Notes under the pieces: model-generated
Seen by the model: the letters and a program-made list of their open reading frames with translations, nothing else
Databases searched by the model: none
What the model was told of the DNA's origin: nothing
Assembly: GCA_964017065.1 (NCBI GenBank)
Contig: OZ024789.1
Span: 3,344,657 to 3,408,656, forward strand
Reading direction: 5' to 3'
Length of the DNA stretch: 64,000 nt
From: Haliclona indistincta
Lineage: Eukaryota > Porifera > Demospongiae > Haplosclerida > Chalinidae
Shown: in pieces, positions 12,629-24,210 of the stretch
How the letters are laid out: every line of letters starts with the position of its first letter
Numbering within the stretch: position 1 is the stretch's first letter
Program-made: the position numbers and the translations under genes

Positions 12629-15600
12629 AAGAAATTAAAAAGATTTCTATCGAAATCAAAAGGATGTAGTGATGAAGAAATCTAACACTGGTCCATAATG
12701 TAAACCAACAAGGAACAAGCATAGAATGGTAACACGATTGACTTGCTAACAGACCATAGATCCCTACATCAGTGGCTGCTGTGGCCAGACTATGGCTAGT
12801 TAAGCTATTTACTGTTGACTGACACTTTGAATAGAATTCAGCTTGTGACAAAATATTGATCTTATGTACAGCCACTGATGTAGGGATCTATGGTCTGTTA
12901 GCAAGTCAATCGTGTTACCATTCTATGCTTGTTCCTTGTTGGTTTACATTATGGACCAGTGTTAGATTTCTTCATCACTACATCCTTTTGATTTCGATAG
13001 AAATCTTTTTAATTTCTTGTTTGTGTCCTTTTTTCTTTTTAGTGAAGTGCAGTTCAATATCATGCATGTACGGAGAAGTCTTTGTTTCCACCATTAGTTT
13101 AGTATTCCTGTTGTTAATGGCTTTTCTTAAACTTGTAGCTAAAATTGTTCAGCTGTACGTATCAGGTCTGCCTAGTCGCCTACGCATGCATGCATGCAGT
13201 GCATACGAGCCCCGCCCACACTTGTTTGTAGACCTACGCGGCGGTTATAATTATCTGGCAAGTGCAGAATGGCGATCCTACACGAGCTTACCGTTCTTCG
13301 AAGACTCCAGACAAATGCCGGGTGTGTGTTCTCCGTGATAGTGATCCACACGGCGCAGCGATACTTTAGCTGCTTGGTCACGTGCGCTACCCATTGCTTG
13401 GTCACGTGCGTATTGCGCAATCACAATAATGGCGTCTAACACTAAGCTGACAATGGATCACGATCGAGAAATCGTGGAACTTAGATCGCCGTTACGCTAA
13501 AAACAAAGCTCAAAAGGCACATGCCAGGAGAATTTCACGACTGTTAGTGGATGTTTTGGTCTCGGCACTGCTCGCGTAAAGGCGCTAGGCGAGTGGAAGA
13601 AAGAAAGAAGAAGAAGAAAGAAAGAAAGAAGAAAACGAAGATCAGTCGAATCGCAACCGTAATTTTTATTTGCAAGCGGAAGAGGCGTGTCCCTACTATT
13701 TTGGCGCTTTTTACTGGCATGCAGTTGGCGTACAGTATGTACTTTTTTCTGCTCTACACGTCTCAGTTAGATCGATAAAACAATCTAAAACGTTTGGATA
13801 TGGATGTAAGAATCTTTCTGGTTAGTTTTCGGCCTGTGTTCGTTGCTAACTGCTGAAGCGTACGAGTTTGAAGTCGAGGAAGAAACTTGGCGCCATCATG
13901 CTTGTTTGACAAGAAGAACGGACACTTTTTTCTGGTAAGCGGAACAGTTGTTTTTATGTATTTTGCACGTTCTTCTATGTTTTGTGCATCTTGTGTGAAA
14001 GTTTTAACGAAATTGGACTGTTAAACCAAAAGTGTACCTAAGTCAAAGGGCACTGCATGTGTAGTAATATAATGACTTAGTTGGCCCCAACTGTTGTGTT
14101 TAAGTGTTACACAAAGAAGTACAGGTATATTAGTTGATCCAACGATATCAGATACATATGGAATTAGCTCTTCTATGCATATTTTGTACTTCAGTTTGTA
14201 TTTGTTGTGATTCTTCCCTCGTCATGATCATGAGCCTTCTTCACTCCGATCTGATATCAGTGTCTTCACTTTGGTATATATCGTGCTATATGCTTAATTT
14301 TGTGTTTTTAGCATAATATTGTCTGAGTGTTAGTGTAAGTTATTGTGAAGTTTGTAACATGTATAACATATGACATCATCGGTAGCTGCCATTGTAACTG
14401 GTGTTTTTTTCTGTTGCTTAGGTAGGGTGTGATGAGTGGCGGAATAATGATGCTGCTGTCTTTGGCTTTGAACTGCAAGAGGCACAAGAACTTGGTTTGT
14501 GTTATACACAGTGAGATAATGCTTGTTACATTAATGATACGGTTGTTCTGGTAATTAATTTTTCTATTTGTAAATGGTTCCTAAAAGTGCTTGTTCTGTA
14601 ACTTTTACAAGTTTTAAATCTTTACCTCTGGAATTACAAAGTGGATATAAGCATGATTTTGAATTCTGTGCTGTTTGTTGACTTGTGTTTTGTGCTTGCA
14701 CGTCTTGTGTCTCTCGTATGTCCATGTTTGGTTCTTGCGTCTCTTGTATGTTTAATGCTTGCATGTCTCCCATGTCAATGTTTTGTGCTTGCACCTCTCT
14801 TATGATTGTGTATGTGTGTCTTTTTTGGTTTTCTACATTTTGGTAAGATTGTGGCAGCATCTTTTAGCCTCTATTTTATCTTTTTGCATGTTGAGCTATT
14901 GGCGAGAGGTATTGTACTCATGTGTACTGTTTCTCCTCTTCACTCCAGCGTTCAAAGCGTACCATGTTTCCTCCAGATCTTCTACAAAGACAGTACACAT
15001 TTTCCTGACGTACTTCAGCTGATTTGCCTTAAATTTCTATGACAACAATACATCAATTATTGTTCATTTTTGTGAATTAAATTTAGGATTGTTATGAATT
15101 GAGAACAGTAGATTTTTTTACATCAGATTGTAGCTATATCTATACTCTAGAGAATAAAGCTAATTTCAAGACTGTAGCTGCTTTAAACCAAAAGTGTACC
15201 TAAGCTAAGTAGAGGCGATTGAAAATCTACCTTCTTTACTAACTCTAGTGATTCTTCACTAACAGCTGCTATATGAACACGAGTTCTTCACTGTTGTATA
15301 GCTGTATGATTGAACTAACAAGATGTGTGATTTTGGAACCGTAGTGCAAACCATGCGCCCGTGGCAGGTAAAAAGATGCCGACCCTCGTTGAACGCAGAA
15401 ACGACATTTTAGGTGTGCGTGGGCGTACCCGTTGCAAATAAATCCTCAATGCAATAATGTATTTCCCGTACGGTTGCGATTCGACTGAAGATGACGAAAC
15501 TCGATTTTCACCGTTTCCAGGTTCCTCACTTTAGTAACAATTTCGAGCAATCTCCTTGCTACTGTAAGATGGGGCAACGACAGAGAGCAGATCTAAGTGT

Positions 15601-15725
15601 CTAAAGACGTACAAAATTCAACACCAGGCGAAATATCAGCGTTTGAACGCTAATACATTGTATGTAGCCGCCATCTTGTTTTCTCGTTCATCCCTACATA
15701 GGGAGGCACTACCGTGCCTCCCTAA
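12629..15725 (-). mobile_element. Hairpin-ended repeat family, copy A, inserted in transporter copy 2
   Basis: It starts AAGAAATTAAAAAG and ends with a hairpin (GGGAGGCAC...GTGCCTCCC) followed by CTAA. Flanking bases are A on the left and T on the right, with no target duplication, as shown by exact restoration of the interrupted reading frame. The left 390 bp (12629-13018) is a long palindrome with arms of about 145 bp. Internally there is a GAAA-rich tract at 13597-13640 and a second element at 13643-15487. No transposase or helicase is seen, so it is non-autonomous. A|T insertion without duplication and a 3' hairpin ending CTRR are Helitron-like, but a 5' TC is lacking. The minus sign denotes opposite orientation to copies B and C. 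Confidence 0.75.
13643..15487. mobile_element. TIR element nested in copy A
   Basis: Termini CAGTCGAATCGCAACCGT (13643) and its reverse complement (ending 15487) are flanked by a 5-bp duplication AAGAT (13638-13642 and 15488-15492). Copy B shows the uninterrupted site. The 1845-bp interior has no recognisable transposase. A minus-strand ORF at 14564-14860 contains an imperfect repeat rich in Q, E and T and ends in a Cys-containing stretch, with no family I can name. Superfamily not determined. Confidence 0.75.
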
Positions 15726-16212
15726 TACAACAGTGACTGGAGTAAAAAAAATTTCTGAGCAATCATCGTACAACACAACAATGCCTGAAACTCCTGAAGT
15801 ATCACTGTACTGGATGCTGGTGATTAAAGTTCTGAATGGAATAGGTGGAGCAGTGACAATGGTTTTTATGTTTGAGTTTACTATGGCTCAGACTCCAAAC
15901 AGAATGAGAGGAATAATGATGGGACTGGTGATAACTATGGGTGGCTGGGCTACAAGTGGCAGTTCTCTTTTTGCTAAAATATTCGATCTGTTCAAAGTCT
16001 CTAAAATATTCAGATTCTACTTCTACCTAGTGCCGACTCCATTGGCAATGCTGACGCTGATAATATTCGTTATTATTGCCAAGCGATACAAGCTGAGAGA
16101 GAGGGAGAGGCACGTCAACATACAGGCCATAGTAGAGGAACATTACGAGAGATACTTTGACCAGGAGGAGGAGTACATGAGAGAAGCTACTGAGAGATTG
16201 CGTAGAAACTAG

Positions 16213-16855
16213 TTTCTTTATACAGTAGATGGTGACTGCTCCATAACACAACATCATATTAATCATCCCTACATATCGTTGCCGAGCAGCAATGATAATA
16301 ATCTCTCATAATAATAAATATTTAAATGCTGTATTATAATATGACACTGAAGTGAATGAAGTTTGAAAGTGAAACGTTTACTGCTGTTCTTGTATCAGTA
16401 CAAGTTTACCTACAAATACAGTTATTTTAAGGGCACACCTTGGTCTTTGATTTGATGTACTGGCCATGTACAAAGTAATCTGAACACACTTTTCAACTTA
16501 TACAACCAAGTAACTTCGATATCATGAATATAGCCAGTATACAGGAAATCATCTGATATGAAAGAGTTGAACTTATAAAAACTTAAATTATTTACTACAT
16601 GTATTTGGTATCAACGCAGTTTGTTTATGTACTAGCTATACATGGTTTGGATTTAAACACTGGGTATAATATTTCATTCCTGGCATTATTTGTTCCCTCT
16701 CTGGGTGCATGGACTGGGCTTGTGATTGTGGTTTGTAGCAATTGCAATTTGAGAAAGTAACAGTTTATTTTGTACAAACTGCAGTACCAAGGAAGTGTAA
16801 GTAATATTGTACAGTAGCAACACAATGATGCATTCACTATTTTTATTCTGCGACT
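16213..16855. other. Spacer with a small dispersed hairpin
   Basis: At 16265-16300 ATCCCTACAT is followed by a short hairpin (ATCGTTGC...GCAATGAT) that recurs elsewhere in the window. The rest is the duplicated intergenic unit described at 11000-11552 plus unique AT-rich sequence up to the start of copy 3. Confidence 0.55.
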
Positions 16856-18409
16856 ATGGCTAGATGCTCCTGCCAGTTTTTGTCTCGAGGCACTGTCCTA
16901 GTGTTGCTCATGAGTGGTCTACTGTATGCTATTAACTGGTTTGTGATCCCAGCAATTGTTGACAGTTTTCCTGATAATCTTAAAATTGCATTAAAATATT
17001 TTTATGTTCCTCTCTGGGTATTGCTACCTGTGACAGGCTGGGTAGCTGAGTCATGGCTTGGACGATATCGAGCTATTGTTGTTGGACTGGTCTTAACTTT
17101 CATGGCCATTTTAACATCACACGTTGCCTTTGTATTGCTGCAATTTCAATGGACTCCAGTTCCAGCATTTGTGCTTGTAGTTGTGGGCATATCAACTGGC
17201 ACTATTGGTGTCGGAAGTTTCTACACAATTATGCTACCGTTCGCTCTTGATCAAATGATAGGAGCATCAGCTGAGCAGCTCAGTGCTGTAGTGCAGTGGT
17301 ACTGTTGGGTTTACAATACTGGATTACTATTGGAAGATTTGCTCGAGTGTATTCAGATCCCAAGCAAGCTTCAATACCTGGACATTCTTCCAGTGATCTT
17401 CCTCACTTTAGCCACTCTATGTTTCTCAGCTGTTCTGATAATTGACTGCCTGTACCACAAGTGGCTAGACACTAACAACAAAACTGGTAATCCCATCAAG
17501 CTGATATTTCAAGTGCTCAACTATGCTCGAAAGAACAAGTGCCCTCGACTTCGCAGTGCATTGACATACATTGATGAGGAACACCCTTCACGTCTTGACT
17601 TTGGGAAGCACAAGTTTGGAGGACCATTCACAGAAGAAGAGGTGGAGGATGTCAAGACAATATTCCGTTTATTTCCAGTACTATTGTTGATATTTGGAGT
17701 AGCTTTCTTATGTGAGTTGGGACTCAGTCGATTGTCAATTACCAAACACACTATCAAGTGTGTGTCTAACATAAACCATATCTCTATTGTCATCAGTATG
17801 GCTGCCTTTGTTTTGATTCCAGTTTACCGCTTCATTGTGTATCCTTTAGCTCGTAAGCATATTCCAAGCTTGTTGAAGATGATAGGAGCAGGTCTGATCA
17901 TGTGGTTGGCTAGCACAGTAGTATATGCAACAGTGACTGGAGTAAAACAAATTTCTGAACAATTATCGTACAACATCACAATGCCTGATACTCCACAAGA
18001 ATCACTGTACTGGATGCTGGTGATTAAAGTTCTGAATGGAATAGGTGGAACAGTGACAATGGTTTTTATGTTTGGGTTTACTATGGCTCAGACTCCAAAC
18101 AGAATGAGAGGAATAATGATGGGACTAGTGATAGCTATGGTTGGCTGGGCTACAAGTGGCAGTTCTCTTCTAACTGAAATATTCGATCTCCTTAACGTCT
18201 CTAAAATATTCGCATTTTATTTCTACCTAGTGCTGACCACTCTGGCAATATTGATGCTGATATGTTTTGCTGTTTTTGCCAGGCGATACAAGCTGAGAGA
18301 GAGGGAGAGGCACGTCAACATACAGGCCATAGTGGAGGAACATTACGAGAGATACTTTGACCAGGAGGAGGAGTACATGAGAGAAGCACCAAACATGACT
18401 CATACATAG
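16856..18409 (+). CDS. SLC15/POT-like membrane protein, copy 3 (intact, 517 aa)
   Basis: Open single-exon gene, start ATGGCTAGATGC in the context CGACTATGG shared with copy 2. About twelve hydrophobic segments are suggested. Residues 61-77 are GWVAESWLGRYRAIVVG, the POT loop signature. Residues 120-141 cover GSFYT to DQMIGASAEQ. The cytosolic central block lies roughly at 197-275, AQTPNRMRGIMMG at about 405-420, and the basic/acidic tail from about residue 475 (ARRYKLRERERHVNIQ). The end, APNMTHT, differs from other copies. The region between helices 7 and 10 (about 285-400) is where it diverges most from its neighbours. Substrate unknown. Confidence 0.9.
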   Translation: MARCSCQFLSRGTVLVLLMSGLLYAINWFVIPAIVDSFPDNLKIALKYFYVPLWVLLPVTGWVAESWLGRYRAIVVGLVLTFMAILTSHVAFVLLQFQWTPVPAFVLVVVGISTGTIGVGSFYTIMLPFALDQMIGASAEQLSAVVQWYCWVYNTGLLLEDLLECIQIPSKLQYLDILPVIFLTLATLCFSAVLIIDCLYHKWLDTNNKTGNPIKLIFQVLNYARKNKCPRLRSALTYIDEEHPSRLDFGKHKFGGPFTEEEVEDVKTIFRLFPVLLLIFGVAFLCELGLSRLSITKHTIKCVSNINHISIVISMAAFVLIPVYRFIVYPLARKHIPSLLKMIGAGLIMWLASTVVYATVTGVKQISEQLSYNITMPDTPQESLYWMLVIKVLNGIGGTVTMVFMFGFTMAQTPNRMRGIMMGLVIAMVGWATSGSSLLTEIFDLLNVSKIFAFYFYLVLTTLAILMLICFAVFARRYKLRERERHVNIQAIVEEHYERYFDQEEEYMREAPNMTHT

Positions 18410-19646
18410 TAGATACTCATGAAGGAATATTCTTCATCTTAGTTTTGGCACTTTGAATGCATAGTTAGCTATAATGAGCCTATATCACAATAGTGATCAG
18501 GACTAACATATAAACTGGAAACTATATACACTATACACATTTATTAACATCTTACTTGCTCAATACTAATAACTTGCTGTATTAATAATTGAAACATTTG
18601 AATAATGTTATTCTTTAGGATCATAAACCAAACAAAGTTTACACAGAAGATAATGAGTGGTCTTATCACAAAGTGTAGATACCGTGAATCTGATCACAAT
18701 GTAGGCAATGCAGCTATTTCTTTGTTCACGAACGGACTCTTGTACATAGTATTGAGTCAGATACTGATGCAGTACACTAGCTATTTCAGTCGTTCTCCTG
18801 ATAGTATTGCAAGTTGCTCACCTGCACATATGTTTAATTGGCTGGGTAGACTGGACTATATTGAGCCTTATATCGATTGCAATCGATATAGTTTTATCAA
18901 TTGCAAGCTGCTTATAATTTAGCTTTGACTCGACATGGTATTGCTATGGGCTTGGTGATTTGAAGTCTTGGTTTTGACATCAAGTGTTGTTTAAGGTCAA
19001 TACCCTCCTAACGTGTCAGTTAATACTATTTACAATAATTCAGACGTGCTCGTGACGTTTTTGAAAACTGATTTTTAAACTTAATAACTGTGAATGAATA
19101 TAAAGAGAGATGGTGGTATAATGAAACAGATTCAGTGTATAGTTGTGATCAGGCGTGTAATATGCAAATGTGATGGTATCTATTTCATGATTTGGGTCGA
19201 GTGAATTCATGGCCGTAACTGGTTCTGAGAAAGAGAGGAATAGAGGATAAGCAGTGTATACATTTTTAATGAACTGTGCATTTTGCAGGGACTATAATAC
19301 CAATCTATATTTCCGGTGAACAGTGCTTACATGTGGTACTAAATAAAGCTGTGTATACATTTATAGGTTTGTTACATAATTTATCACAAACCTCTCACAA
19401 TTTTTCCCATTTTCCCCACTATTCATAAGCATCTTCCTACACTATTGCAATTTTTATGAATAATTCTTGTGAGCAGTACAAGCGATGATAAAATCATTTG
19501 CTCAAGTCAGGGCTCAAGTTATTGTCTATTGTAGAATGACCCTGACCCTAAGCAACCAGAATGCACCTAATTATCATTGCCGCTCGGCAATGAAATGTAG
19601 GGATGTGGCAATGATATGTAGGAATGTAGCAGGTAATTTCACATAC
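18410..19646. other. Intergenic; one weak ORF and paired hairpin repeats
   Basis: The ORF at 18605-18922 (105 aa) contains LFTNGLLYIVLSQILMQY and FNWLGRLDYIEP. These loosely recall helix 1 and the WLGRYR loop of the array genes, so it may be a degraded copy, but this is weak. At 19574-19625 the dispersed hairpin appears once complete (TCATTGCCG...CGGCAATGA) followed by ATGTAGGGATG and part of a second unit. A further LMLN exon must lie to the left of 19647 but was not identified. Confidence 0.4.
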
Positions 19647-20769
19647 TTGCAGTGTGCTCCATAATAGCCTGGATGACAATAGCAAGTGTTGCTGACACAC
19701 ACTCCATTGTTGTCACAGCCTCCATTACAGTGGTAATCCTGTATAATGCGTGTCACTTCAACTGTTAGTTACATACATCATATGTACCTGACAAAGCTCA
19801 CGATAATCTGGACAAACAATATTTGCCTTTTTTGTTGTATTAGTAACATCATCGTAAACTTTAAATGTTTTCTGTGATAAAATAGACCAGCTTTGACAAA
19901 AATTTGACAACAAAGTATTAACATGTAGTACTAGACAATTACTGTTGCGAAACATTAATTTTTCTAGTCAAAATACTTCATAGGGCTGTTTTTTCATGAT
20001 AGTCATTTGATAATAAATCTTGAAATTTTTTTTGCTATAATACTAAAATTCAAAGGATTTGTTTCACTATAAAACTTAAACATGCACAAACACTTCACTT
20101 TATAGTTGATAATAGAAATGTACAGCTTACAATGTCTCCAGCATGTCTGCAAAAGACCTTCCTTGAATCCTTTTCCAGTTTTGATCTAACTTTCAATATG
20201 ACCGAACTCTTGCCGCATGTGAACTGCAATGCAAACAATGAATACTCAAAATGATAATGAATGCATTTATATGCTCACTTCTTGACAGCTTGCTCCCCAC
20301 TCCTGATCCGCTGTAACCCTAGGCCTGTGTGTGATGTCAGCCCACGGTTGATCGTGCTCAAAACAAGCAACTAAACAATCGAAAAACAAAGCATTAAATA
20401 GGCAAGACAAACAAAAAAACAATACAAAAATTAAAAGTAACTTTTTCTCCTGATAAGGGATTGGATGTCAGCCCACGGTTGATCGTGCTCAAAACAAGCA
20501 ACTGAACAACCGAAAAACAAAGCTTTAAATAGGCAAGACTAACAAAAAACAATACAAAAAATTAAAAGTAACTTTTTCTCCTGATAAGGGCTAGGTATCT
20601 CCAAAAACATTAACTTTAACCAAATAAGTATTTTTAACTGAGCGTAAGTATACTTACAGCGAGGAAAATGGCATTTCTTGATTATGTATTTTCTGATGTG
20701 GTTCAGGTCTTGCGTGGGGCAATAGTCACCAGAAGGGACACCACCTCCTATTGAAGCTGAGCTCCAGTA
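19647..20769 (-). CDS. LMLN: Leishmanolysin-like peptidase, C-terminal exon block
   Basis: Minus-strand exons in order: 20769-20658 (YWSSASIGGGVPSGDYCP), 20370-20279 (ACFEHDQPWADI to ADQEWGASCQE), 20223-20131 (FTCGKSSVILKV to CRHAGDI), 19871-19788 (KTFKVYDDV to CPDYRELCQ) and 19738-19647 (EGF-like: HCNGGCDNNGVC, CYCHPGYYGAHC). All have GT/AG borders with matching phases, and introns of 287, 55, 259 and 49 nt. The order of Cys blocks follows the C-terminal domain of animal LMLN (peptidase family M8), with an added EGF module. The first exon joins in phase to the exon ending at 37479 to give EYQ-YW, where LMLN has EYQ-YF. The last exon ends in phase 2, so the gene continues left. M8 enzymes are usually secreted or membrane-anchored zinc peptidases. 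Confidence 0.8.
20329..20590. repeat. 131-bp tandem duplication over an LMLN exon border
   Basis: The segment starting GATGTCAGCCCACGGTTGAT at 20333 repeats at 20464, with the copies ending at 20459 and 20590. It includes the splice acceptor and the first 38 nt of the exon 20370-20279, plus intron sequence. The second copy thus offers a duplicate acceptor and a truncated exon. Confidence 0.85.
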
Positions 20770-21223
20770 CTGCATGTGGAGAATACCCAGTTAGCAAATA
20801 GAGAACAGTTGCAATGCAATTGACTAGTAGATAAGCCGAACATGTATTCCAGTACATGTCATCAAATTTTAGTAAATTTTTGTTACTACTGAATTACCAC
20901 GACTTTCCCAAAGTCAAGACGAAAAGCGTAAACACATTTATTAGTTATTCTATTGTGCCTTTATATTTTTCGTCTACAAGCTGGTTAATGGAAGCACTAT
21001 TAAACGGTTTTCGTATTTGATAACCATTCTAACAATACAACTATGCAAGCTGCTTTTGGATTCATGTTCAACCTACGAGCCTGAGTGAGCATGCATTGAA
21101 TGTAATTGTACAAACTCTTGAAAGAGTATACTTATTTTAGCAGGTCTGTGTAATCATTTCATCTTGTTAGGACAGCATAAAGTAAATGCGCTCAAAGAAT
21201 AATACTAGTATGGGTCAATAGCT
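20770..21223. other. Intron sequence of LMLN upstream of copy 4
   Basis: No ORF or repeat recognised. It holds the 5' flank of copy 4 on the plus strand and the LMLN acceptor (rc of CTGCATG at 20770) on the minus strand. Confidence 0.4.
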
Positions 21224-22729
21224 ATGGCTAAGAGCCGCTGTCAGTTATTTACTCGAGGCACCAACTTGGTGTTGCTCATGAGCTGTCTATTATATACAGT
21301 ACACTGGTTGTTGTACTCGGCTGTTGCTCTTACTCTTGGTTCTGAGGACTTACAGTTAGCATTCCGCTACATACACACCGCTATATCGGTATTGCTACCT
21401 GTGATAGGCTGGGTAGCTGAGTCATGGGTTGGACGATATCGAGCTATTGTTGTTGGACTGGTCTTGTGTTCGATAACTACTCTTACACTGCAAGCTGCTT
21501 TTGTAATGCTACAATTTGACTGGACTCCAATTCCAGCACTAACGCTTGCTGTTGTGAGTCTAATGATTGGTATTTTTGGCTTTGGCAGCTTCTATACCAT
21601 TATGCTACCATTTGCACTTGACCAAATGATAGGAGCATCAGCTGAGCAGCTCAGTGCTGCAGTACAATGGCACTGTTGGGGATATACTACTGCATTGCTG
21701 TTAAAAAATGTGCCTCGGTGTATTCCAATCTCAAACCAGTTGCAACACATGAACATTCTTCCAATGATCTTCCTCACTTTAGGCACTCTATGTTTGTCAG
21801 CTGTTCTGATAATGGACTGCCTGTACCACAAGTGGCTAGACACTAACAACAAAACTGGCAATCCCATCAAGATGATCTTTCAGGTGCTCAACTATGCTCG
21901 AAAGAACAAGTGCCCTCGACTTCGCAGTGCATTGACATACATCGATGAGGAACACCCTTCACGTCTTGACTTTGGGAAGCACAAGTTTGGAGGACCATTC
22001 ACAGAAGAAGAGGTGGAGGATGTCAAGACAATATTTTATCTCATACCAGTATTATTGTCAGGTTTTGGAGTAGGCTTCTTATGTGAGTTAAACCGTGTTC
22101 GGATCCAGTTTACCAAGATATGTGTCATTCATGAAGGAGACTTGCGCTGTGTTTTGATTCCGGTTTATTGCTTAGTTTTGCATCCTTTAGTGGATAAACA
22201 TGTGCCAAGCCTGTTGAAAAGAATCGGAGTAGGTCTAACCGTGTGTTTGGTTGGCTCAGTGATAAATACAGCAGTGCCTGCTACTATGTATTTCTCTCAA
22301 AACATCACAATGCCATATACCCATCAAGCATCGTTCTACTGGGTACCAGTCACTGAGCTCTTGAATGCAATAGGTTTAACAGTGGTAATGATATATGGAA
22401 TAGAGTTTGCTGTGGCTCAGACTCCGAACAAAATGAGAGGAATAATGATGGGAGTGGTAGTTGGCTGGAGCACACTCGTCAGCATACACTTAAAACAAAA
22501 TTCAATTTTGGGAGCGTCTACTCAAAACTATACATTGTACAGTAGTCTAGTGCTACCTCCACTGGCAATAATGATGATGATAATATTCGTTATTGCTGCC
22601 AAGCGATACAAGCTGAGAGAGAGGGAGAGGCACGTCAACATACAGGCCATAGTGGAGGAACATTACGAGAGATACTTCGACCAGGAGGAGGAGTACATGA
22701 GAGAAGCTGCTAACATTAACTACAACTAA
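21224..22729 (+). CDS. SLC15/POT-like membrane protein, copy 4 (intact, 501 aa)
   Basis: Start ATGGCTAAGAGCCGC. The signature loop reads GWVAESWVGRYRAIVVG (V for L). The central loop uses PIKMIFQ. The stretch after EEEVEDVKTIF is YLIPVLLSGFG and then a shortened, strongly diverged segment (about residues 285-330). Helix-10 motif AQTPNKMRGIMMG (K for R). The tail ends in MREAANINYN. It is the most divergent open copy of the main array and lies within the large LMLN intron in antisense orientation. Confidence 0.9.
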   Translation: MAKSRCQLFTRGTNLVLLMSCLLYTVHWLLYSAVALTLGSEDLQLAFRYIHTAISVLLPVIGWVAESWVGRYRAIVVGLVLCSITTLTLQAAFVMLQFDWTPIPALTLAVVSLMIGIFGFGSFYTIMLPFALDQMIGASAEQLSAAVQWHCWGYTTALLLKNVPRCIPISNQLQHMNILPMIFLTLGTLCLSAVLIMDCLYHKWLDTNNKTGNPIKMIFQVLNYARKNKCPRLRSALTYIDEEHPSRLDFGKHKFGGPFTEEEVEDVKTIFYLIPVLLSGFGVGFLCELNRVRIQFTKICVIHEGDLRCVLIPVYCLVLHPLVDKHVPSLLKRIGVGLTVCLVGSVINTAVPATMYFSQNITMPYTHQASFYWVPVTELLNAIGLTVVMIYGIEFAVAQTPNKMRGIMMGVVVGWSTLVSIHLKQNSILGASTQNYTLYSSLVLPPLAIMMMIIFVIAAKRYKLRERERHVNIQAIVEEHYERYFDQEEEYMREAANINYN

Positions 22730-24210
22730 TGTTACTGTGAAGCTGATATAGTTGCAGTTGTGTCCCTTTATTTTTGTTAAAACTCACACTGGATGTTAGA
22801 GCATATTGACACTGTTATACCTAACTAAATGAACCACACCCATTATTGAACAATACTACCGCAGCAGTATAGCTCAACATTATTATTTTCAGTAGATGTT
22901 GTAATCACAAATCATGGGTGCATATTCAAATTCATGATGGCACAAATATAGCATATGGTAATGCTTTTGTGTCTTTTAGTTGATTGTTCGTACATCATAG
23001 AAAGTAACTATGATGCAATCCTTATTACTAAGCCCCTAGTGTAAACATTTTTTGTGGATACAATTTTTGCAGGTTAGCTCAATCCAGGAGCCCATCGAGA
23101 CGAAATGCGCAAGGGAGCATGCAACTCTGTATACAGCGAAACACAATCACGGCTGCCCATTCTATTTTAGCGATTCCTTATACGGTCATGCACTCGGAAC
23201 GCATGTGCAGTCAGCTGAGGCACTGGTCGAGCGGTACACTCGATCGCATAATTATCGACGATTGATATGTGCGATCATGCGCGCTCGCTAATTGCTTTCC
23301 ACAGTGCGTCTTCGCTTGGAGCGTCTTGTCTAGTACGCCGTCACAGGAAAGTTTCATGTTACAGTGGAGTGTGTTCGATCACAATGTGCACGCCCAGTTT
23401 CTCAGGGGTTAATCGTAAGTTTATTCCACAAAAAGGAATCGCCAAACTTAACAGCCATGTTTGGACTTCGCCATATACACTGACAAGTACAGAGTCGCAT
23501 GCTCCCTAGCCGGCTTGATATGCTCCTGCACAAAATGAAAAGTTCACGATCAGCAAACATTGATGAATAGTAATTCAGCTGCGAAATAATTCAGAGTGCA
23601 CTAGTTCGAATTCAGTACGTGACATGTGACTTCCTTTTGTTTGATTGAGTTCGCAACCGATAAAATTTGACACAGCAAGCTATAGTACAGTAACATGCTC
23701 AAGGACAGTACAAACCAGAAAATAGTACCATTTTAACAATCATTATCTTTTGCAGCTAAAAAATGCAGTATTCTAAATGAAGCAAAAGTTTTGTGACTGA
23801 TGCAAACTGAACTACCGTACATCGGAAAATTTTCGCTTATAAAAATTTTCGTCTGTTAAATTTTCAACAAAAACATTTTTCGTGTTGAAAAGTCTTTTTT
23901 GCTGCGCCTATAATACAAATGCGCAATGTTGCGTGTTAAATTTTCACCGCAAGGAAAATATTGTAAAGCCGAGAATTTCCCAATCTACGGTATACTCTGT
24001 TTGCTTTTTGTGCATTTTAAGAGAAAGAGAATTGTTTTCCAATAAAAACATTTTAACTCCAAAATACTATTGTTTCACTACCATAAATGATGAAACGGAC
24101 ATACATAGTTTAACTTCAAATGTATTATCCAAACTAATGATAACCAAAACTATACCGACAATAATTATTTATAGTGTATGGAAGAATTTGTCATTCGTAT
24201 GTCTGCAACT
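22730..24210. other. Spacer with a 0.4-kb inverted-end element
   Basis: Inverted ends GGGAGCATGCRACTCTGTA lie at about 23113-23133 and 23490-23511, suggesting a MITE of about 400 bp that is richer in CpG than its surroundings. ORFs at 23052-23509 lie in and beside it and are not convincing genes. 24040-24210 is homologous to 26560-26699, the shared upstream region of copies 5 and 6. Confidence 0.5.

Larger units (their letters stand above)
11553..16212 (+). pseudogene. SLC15/POT-like copy 2, split by a 3.1-kb repeat
   Basis: The 5' part is 11553-12628 and the 3' part 15726-16212. Together they are 1563 nt, exactly 521 codons, and the junction reads as in copy 3 (V-V-Y-x-T-V-T-G-V). The coding sequence is therefore whole apart from the element at 12629-15725. 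As it stands, translation ends at a TAA made at the element border (12627-12629). I start at 11553 (ATGGCTAGA) because the other copies do; the upstream ATG at 11442 only adds an unconserved leader. Helix-1 and loop signatures are present (GWVAESWLGRYR; DQMIGPSAEQ with P for A). The lack of other lesions argues for a recent insertion. Confidence 0.85.

Noticed and set aside
14564..14860. Gln/Glu-rich minus-strand ORF
   Set aside because: It looks like an imperfect repeat translated (MDIRETQ, MGDMQAL-like units); the Cys-containing end is too short to assign. Left as an open point inside the nested element.
12629..15725. TA target duplication (Tc1/mariner-like) for the hairpin-ended family
   Set aside because: Assuming a TA duplication leaves copies 2 and 8 out of frame, whereas assuming none restores both frames exactly.
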